From contig JAUYLR010000074.1 of assembly GCA_030698935.1 (NCBI GenBank), positions 1-7,763 on the forward strand: 7,763 nt of DNA. Direction: 5' to 3'. The notes below the pieces were generated by a model, which was not told the DNA's origin, did no database searches, and worked only from the letters and a program-made list of their open reading frames with translations. Positions 5,419 through 7,763 of this stretch are shown here, one piece after another (the stretch's first letter is position 1; every line of letters starts with the position of its first letter). Origin of the DNA: a bacterium. GTDB taxonomy: Bacteria; Patescibacteriota; Minisyncoccia; Phycocordibacterales; UBA2100. The position numbers were made by a program, and so were the translations under genes.

Positions 5419-5422
5419 CATT

Positions 5423-6454
5423 ATGACTCCTGTGGAGAAATTCATTGAAAGCGCATTTGAGGCGTACGGAAGAATTTCCGGAAATCTGTCCCGCCGTTGG
5501 CGGGAACATGCGAACCGCAGAACCATCATCATACTCGTGCTCGCCGGCAGCTTGATGACGGTCATGTATTTGTATGTCATACGCCCCCCCGATAATTTTC
5601 CGCTGAACACGCTCGTTACCATAGAGGGCGGAGCAACCGTCGCGGATGCCGCCATGTCCCTTGAGGAGAGCAGTGTTGTGCGGAGCGGACCGGCTTTGCA
5701 GTGGCTTATCGTACTCACCGGACATGAGAAAGACGTGCATGCGGGGGATTATCTTTTTAAGGAACCCCGCGACTTGTTCAGTGTCGCGAGAGCCGTTGTC
5801 ATCGGCGCATACGGGCTGGAGCCTGCCCGGATACGCATTCCGGAAGGGGCGCGGGCAAAAGACATGGCGCACATCTTCGGAAACCAGCTTCTGCGCTTTG
5901 ACAGGGAAAAATTCCTTCTGGAGGCGCAGCCGATGGAGGGCTACCTGTTTCCGGATACGTACTACTTTCTGCCGAACGCGACCGAGGAGCTTGTCCTGCA
6001 AACGATGCGCCAGAATTTTGACGCGCGCACGCTTGTGATTGACGCCCAAATCAAAGAGTCCGGCAAACCTCTCAAAGACATCGTCATCATGGCATCTCTC
6101 TTGGAGCGTGAGGCGCGCATCATGCAGGACAGGAGAATGATAGCGGGAGTGTTATGGAACCGTCTGCAAAAGGGAATGTTGCTACAGGTGGATGCCGCGT
6201 TTTTGTATACGCTTGGGAAGGGAACATACCAACTCACCACAAAAGACCTCTTGAGCGATTCGCCGTACAACACGTACCGCAACCCCGGACTTCCACCGGG
6301 GCCCATAGGAAGCCCCAGTCTTAATTCTATCCTTGCGGCCGTCACGCCTATTAAACACGATTATTTGTACTACCTCGCCGACAGATACGGCGTCACCCAT
6401 TACAGCAAAACATACGCCGAGCATTTGCGGAATAAGAGAAAATATATAGACTAG
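5423..6454 (+). CDS. mltG: endolytic murein transglycosylase MltG (YceG-like)
   Basis: MltG is an inner-membrane lytic transglycosylase that cuts nascent glycan strands and is thought to set their length. The 343-residue protein has a short cytoplasmic N-terminus, one transmembrane helix at about 33-52, a LysM-like region at about 60-135 (GATVADAAMSLEESSVV, HAGDYLF) and the YceG catalytic domain from about 135. Key motifs are EGYLFPDTYYF (172-182) and IVIMASLLEREAR (220-232), where E228 aligns with the catalytic glutamate of E. coli MltG (ASIVEKET). Also present are GVLWNRLQKGMLLQVDA (242-258) and SPYNTYRNPGLPPGPIGSP (280-298), the substrate-groove signature. It ends a few residues past the conserved core, as usual. 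No Shine-Dalgarno is present; the start lies directly behind the heptad-repeat hairpin, and co-transcription with the upstream membrane-protein gene is likely. Confidence 0.95.
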   Translation: MTPVEKFIESAFEAYGRISGNLSRRWREHANRRTIIILVLAGSLMTVMYLYVIRPPDNFPLNTLVTIEGGATVADAAMSLEESSVVRSGPALQWLIVLTGHEKDVHAGDYLFKEPRDLFSVARAVVIGAYGLEPARIRIPEGARAKDMAHIFGNQLLRFDREKFLLEAQPMEGYLFPDTYYFLPNATEELVLQTMRQNFDARTLVIDAQIKESGKPLKDIVIMASLLEREARIMQDRRMIAGVLWNRLQKGMLLQVDAAFLYTLGKGTYQLTTKDLLSDSPYNTYRNPGLPPGPIGSPSLNSILAAVTPIKHDYLYYLADRYGVTHYSKTYAEHLRNKRKYID

Positions 6455-6572
6455 GGTCGCCAATGCTAAATGATAAATTTTGAATGTTTAAACAATTGTT
6501 TTAATGCATGAATGTTTTAAATATTAATAAGTTTATTTTAAAATTAAGAATTTAACATTTGTAATTTCTACT
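6455..6572. other. very AT-rich spacer upstream of mnmA
   Basis: This 118-bp spacer has roughly one fifth G+C, far below the adjacent genes. It contains a 12-bp palindrome AAACAATTGTTT (6490-6501) and a near-direct repeat TGAATGTTTAAA (6481-6492) / TGAATGTTTTAAA (6509-6521). mnmA has no other spacer for a promoter. Weak -10 candidates are TAACAT (6553-6558) and TAATTT (6562-6567), the latter 5 nt from the ATG. No Shine-Dalgarno is present and no terminator hairpin with a GC-rich stem follows mltG. Confidence 0.6.
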
Positions 6573-7658
6573 ATGGCAGCGAGGGTCTTTGTCGGTTTAT
6601 CAGGTGGCGTTGATTCCGCTGTTTCTGCCGCGCTTCTTAAGAATCAGGGTTTTAATGTTGAAGGCGTTTTCATTAAGATTTGGCAGCCGGAATTTACCGA
6701 GTGCACATGGGCTGCGGACCGGCTTGATGCCATGAGAGTAACGGTCGCGCTCGGGATTCCGTTCCGCGAAATTGATTTGTCGGATGATTACAAGCGCATG
6801 GTCGTGGAGGACATGATAGCCGCATACAAGCGCGGCATCACTCCGAATCCCGACGTGCTCTGCAACAGGCACATAAAATTCGGGAGCTTTCTGAAGTATG
6901 CCCTCCGCGAAGGGGCGAACTATATTGCTACGGGGCACTATTCAAGAATTAAAAAATCAGAAATCATAAATCAACGTGACAACGCAAAATCTGAAAATGG
7001 GTATACATTGTTGCGGGGCATTGACGCAAATAAAGACCAGTCGTATTTTCTCTACACATTGGGGCGGGAAGACCTCGCGCGGACACTGTTTCCGGTCGGC
7101 GGATTACTCAAGAAGCAGGTTCGCGCACTCGCGCAAAAGTGGAAACTTCCCGTAGCTCAAAAATCGGACAGCCAAGGGCTGTGTTTTGTGGGCGACGTCA
7201 CGATGAAGGATTTTCTTTCGCACTACATCCGGCTTGAAGGCGGCTCTGTGTTGGATAGAGGTGGGGCGGTCATCGGAACACACGACGGCGCGGCGCTCTA
7301 TACCATCGGACAACGGCACGGATTTGTCGTTAAGCGCAGCGGCGGGGACACGGCACCGCAATACGTTGTTGCGGTTGATATTCCGGCAAACACAATTACC
7401 GTTTCCGCACGGCGGGAGGATGCGGCGCGGAAGGAGGTCTTGATAGATACAATGCATTGGGTAGGAAAGACTCCCGCACTCCCGCTTCAGGTACAGGCGC
7501 AGGCGCGGTACCGCGAGAAGGCGCGGAGTGCGCTTATCTCTGCGGACGGGAAGAATATTAAAATAGTTTTTGACGAGCAGCAGATTGCCGCCGCCGGTCA
7601 ATCACTCGTGGTCTATGATGAGGATGTCTGTTTAGGCGGCGGCGTGATTCTGAATTAA
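6573..7658 (+). CDS. mnmA: tRNA-specific 2-thiouridylase MnmA
   Basis: MnmA activates U34 of the Lys, Glu and Gln tRNAs with ATP and replaces its C2 oxygen with persulfide sulfur, giving s2U34, a cytoplasmic wobble modification that supports decoding. The 361-residue protein has normal length. The PP-loop SGGVDSAV is at 10-17. TPNPDVLCNRHIKF (90-103) carries the first catalytic cysteine, C97. GHYSRI is at 121-126, KDQSYFLYTL at 154-163, and KSDSQGLCFVG (197-207) carries the second cysteine, C204. YTIGQRHG (243-250) opens the central domain, and a C-terminal beta-barrel ends in VCLGGGVI. Both cysteines are present, so it should be active. It starts behind the AT-rich spacer without a Shine-Dalgarno, and no terminator is evident downstream. 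Confidence 0.96.
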   Translation: MAARVFVGLSGGVDSAVSAALLKNQGFNVEGVFIKIWQPEFTECTWAADRLDAMRVTVALGIPFREIDLSDDYKRMVVEDMIAAYKRGITPNPDVLCNRHIKFGSFLKYALREGANYIATGHYSRIKKSEIINQRDNAKSENGYTLLRGIDANKDQSYFLYTLGREDLARTLFPVGGLLKKQVRALAQKWKLPVAQKSDSQGLCFVGDVTMKDFLSHYIRLEGGSVLDRGGAVIGTHDGAALYTIGQRHGFVVKRSGGDTAPQYVVAVDIPANTITVSARREDAARKEVLIDTMHWVGKTPALPLQVQAQARYREKARSALISADGKNIKIVFDEQQIAAAGQSLVVYDEDVCLGGGVILN

Positions 7659-7689
7659 GAGAGTCGGGAGGAAAAATGTGTACATCCGG

Positions 7690-7717
7690 TTCAACCTCAC
7701 CATAAGAGAGGTATAAT
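7690..7717 (+). promoter_or_regulatory. promoter of the gene starting at 7725
   Basis: A perfect -10 TATAAT lies at 7712-7717, with a weak -35 TTCAAC at 7690-7695 (16-bp spacer, 3 of 6 matches). Seven nt separate the -10 from the GTG at 7725, so transcription should begin at or next to the start codon. A short dyad ACCTC/GAGGT overlaps the spacer (7694-7698 with 7708-7712). Confidence 0.55.
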
Positions 7718-7724
7718 CGGGTTT

Positions 7725-7763
7725 GTGCCGAGTATTTTAATTACAAAAGCCGACGGCGAAGAG
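7725..7763 (+). CDS. 5' end of a probable ATP-cone domain protein (truncated by window)
   Basis: Thirteen codons from GTG 7725 read (V/M)PSILITKADGEE and run out of the window. The beta-strand plus KADGEE pattern resembles the first strand and turn of an ATP-cone domain (typically KRDGxxExF), as found in NrdR, ribonucleotide reductases and several unnamed Patescibacteria proteins. The perfect -10 box 7 nt upstream supports this start. With only 13 residues the family call is tentative; the gene itself is likely. Confidence 0.45.
   Translation, partial: MPSILITKADGEE

Noticed and set aside
5396..6049. 217-codon minus-strand open frame over mltG
   Set aside because: It is antisense to a clear mltG, and its product is low-complexity, basic and without recognisable motifs.
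1..7763. tRNA or rRNA genes, phage or defence cassette
   Set aside because: No cloverleaf with a TTCGANTC arm, no rRNA motif and no nuclease, integrase, toxin or antitoxin signature was seen on either strand.

Overview
The window looks like a chromosomal segment from a Patescibacteria (Candidate Phyla Radiation) genome, probably Parcubacteria-like. The strongest lineage signals are two proteins. One is a two-TM-segment protein (3914-5311) whose conserved blocks match, from memory, a family almost restricted to that group. The other fuses a sigma-region-4-like helix-turn-helix to an RNA-polymerase-delta-like HARE-HTH domain (2699-3718). All seven genes with a visible 3' end stop at TAA or TAG, and no gene has an in-frame TGA, so the TGA=Gly code of Absconditabacteria/Gracilibacteria is not in use. 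No gene has a convincing Shine-Dalgarno sequence. Several have a -10 box only 6-10 nt from the start codon, which suggests leaderless mRNAs.

Layout: 1-242 (+) is the 3' end of rplU (ribosomal protein L21), followed by an intrinsic terminator and a perfect 15-bp hairpin. Converging on it from the minus strand are recR (303-911) and, upstream of it, dnaB (993-2387). The recR-dnaB spacer is almost entirely a 17-bp inverted repeat that abuts the recR start codon. The 311-bp divergent region 2388-2698 holds the dnaB promoter and a dyad at its -35 position. It also holds a 126-bp MITE-like element with 20-bp terminal inverted repeats, 7-bp flanking direct repeats and an internal DnaA-box match, and then a repeat-rich upstream region for the next gene. 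The sigma-4/HARE-HTH protein gene ends at a good terminator, with a perfect 18-bp hairpin behind it. Next come the DUF8128-type membrane protein, mltG (peptidoglycan lytic transglycosylase; its start codon follows a heptad-repeat hairpin), a very AT-rich spacer, mnmA (tRNA 2-thiouridylase), and the first codons of a probable ATP-cone protein at 7725.

Functionally this is a housekeeping region: translation (L21, MnmA), replication and recombination (DnaB, RecR), cell-wall processing (MltG), a putative transcription factor and a lineage-specific membrane protein. It is not an obvious defence or mobile cassette. The unusual material is mainly in the spacers: the MITE-like element, two long hairpins that abut start codons and both have a 39-nt loop, two perfect short-loop hairpins behind gene ends, and -10 boxes placed for leaderless transcription.
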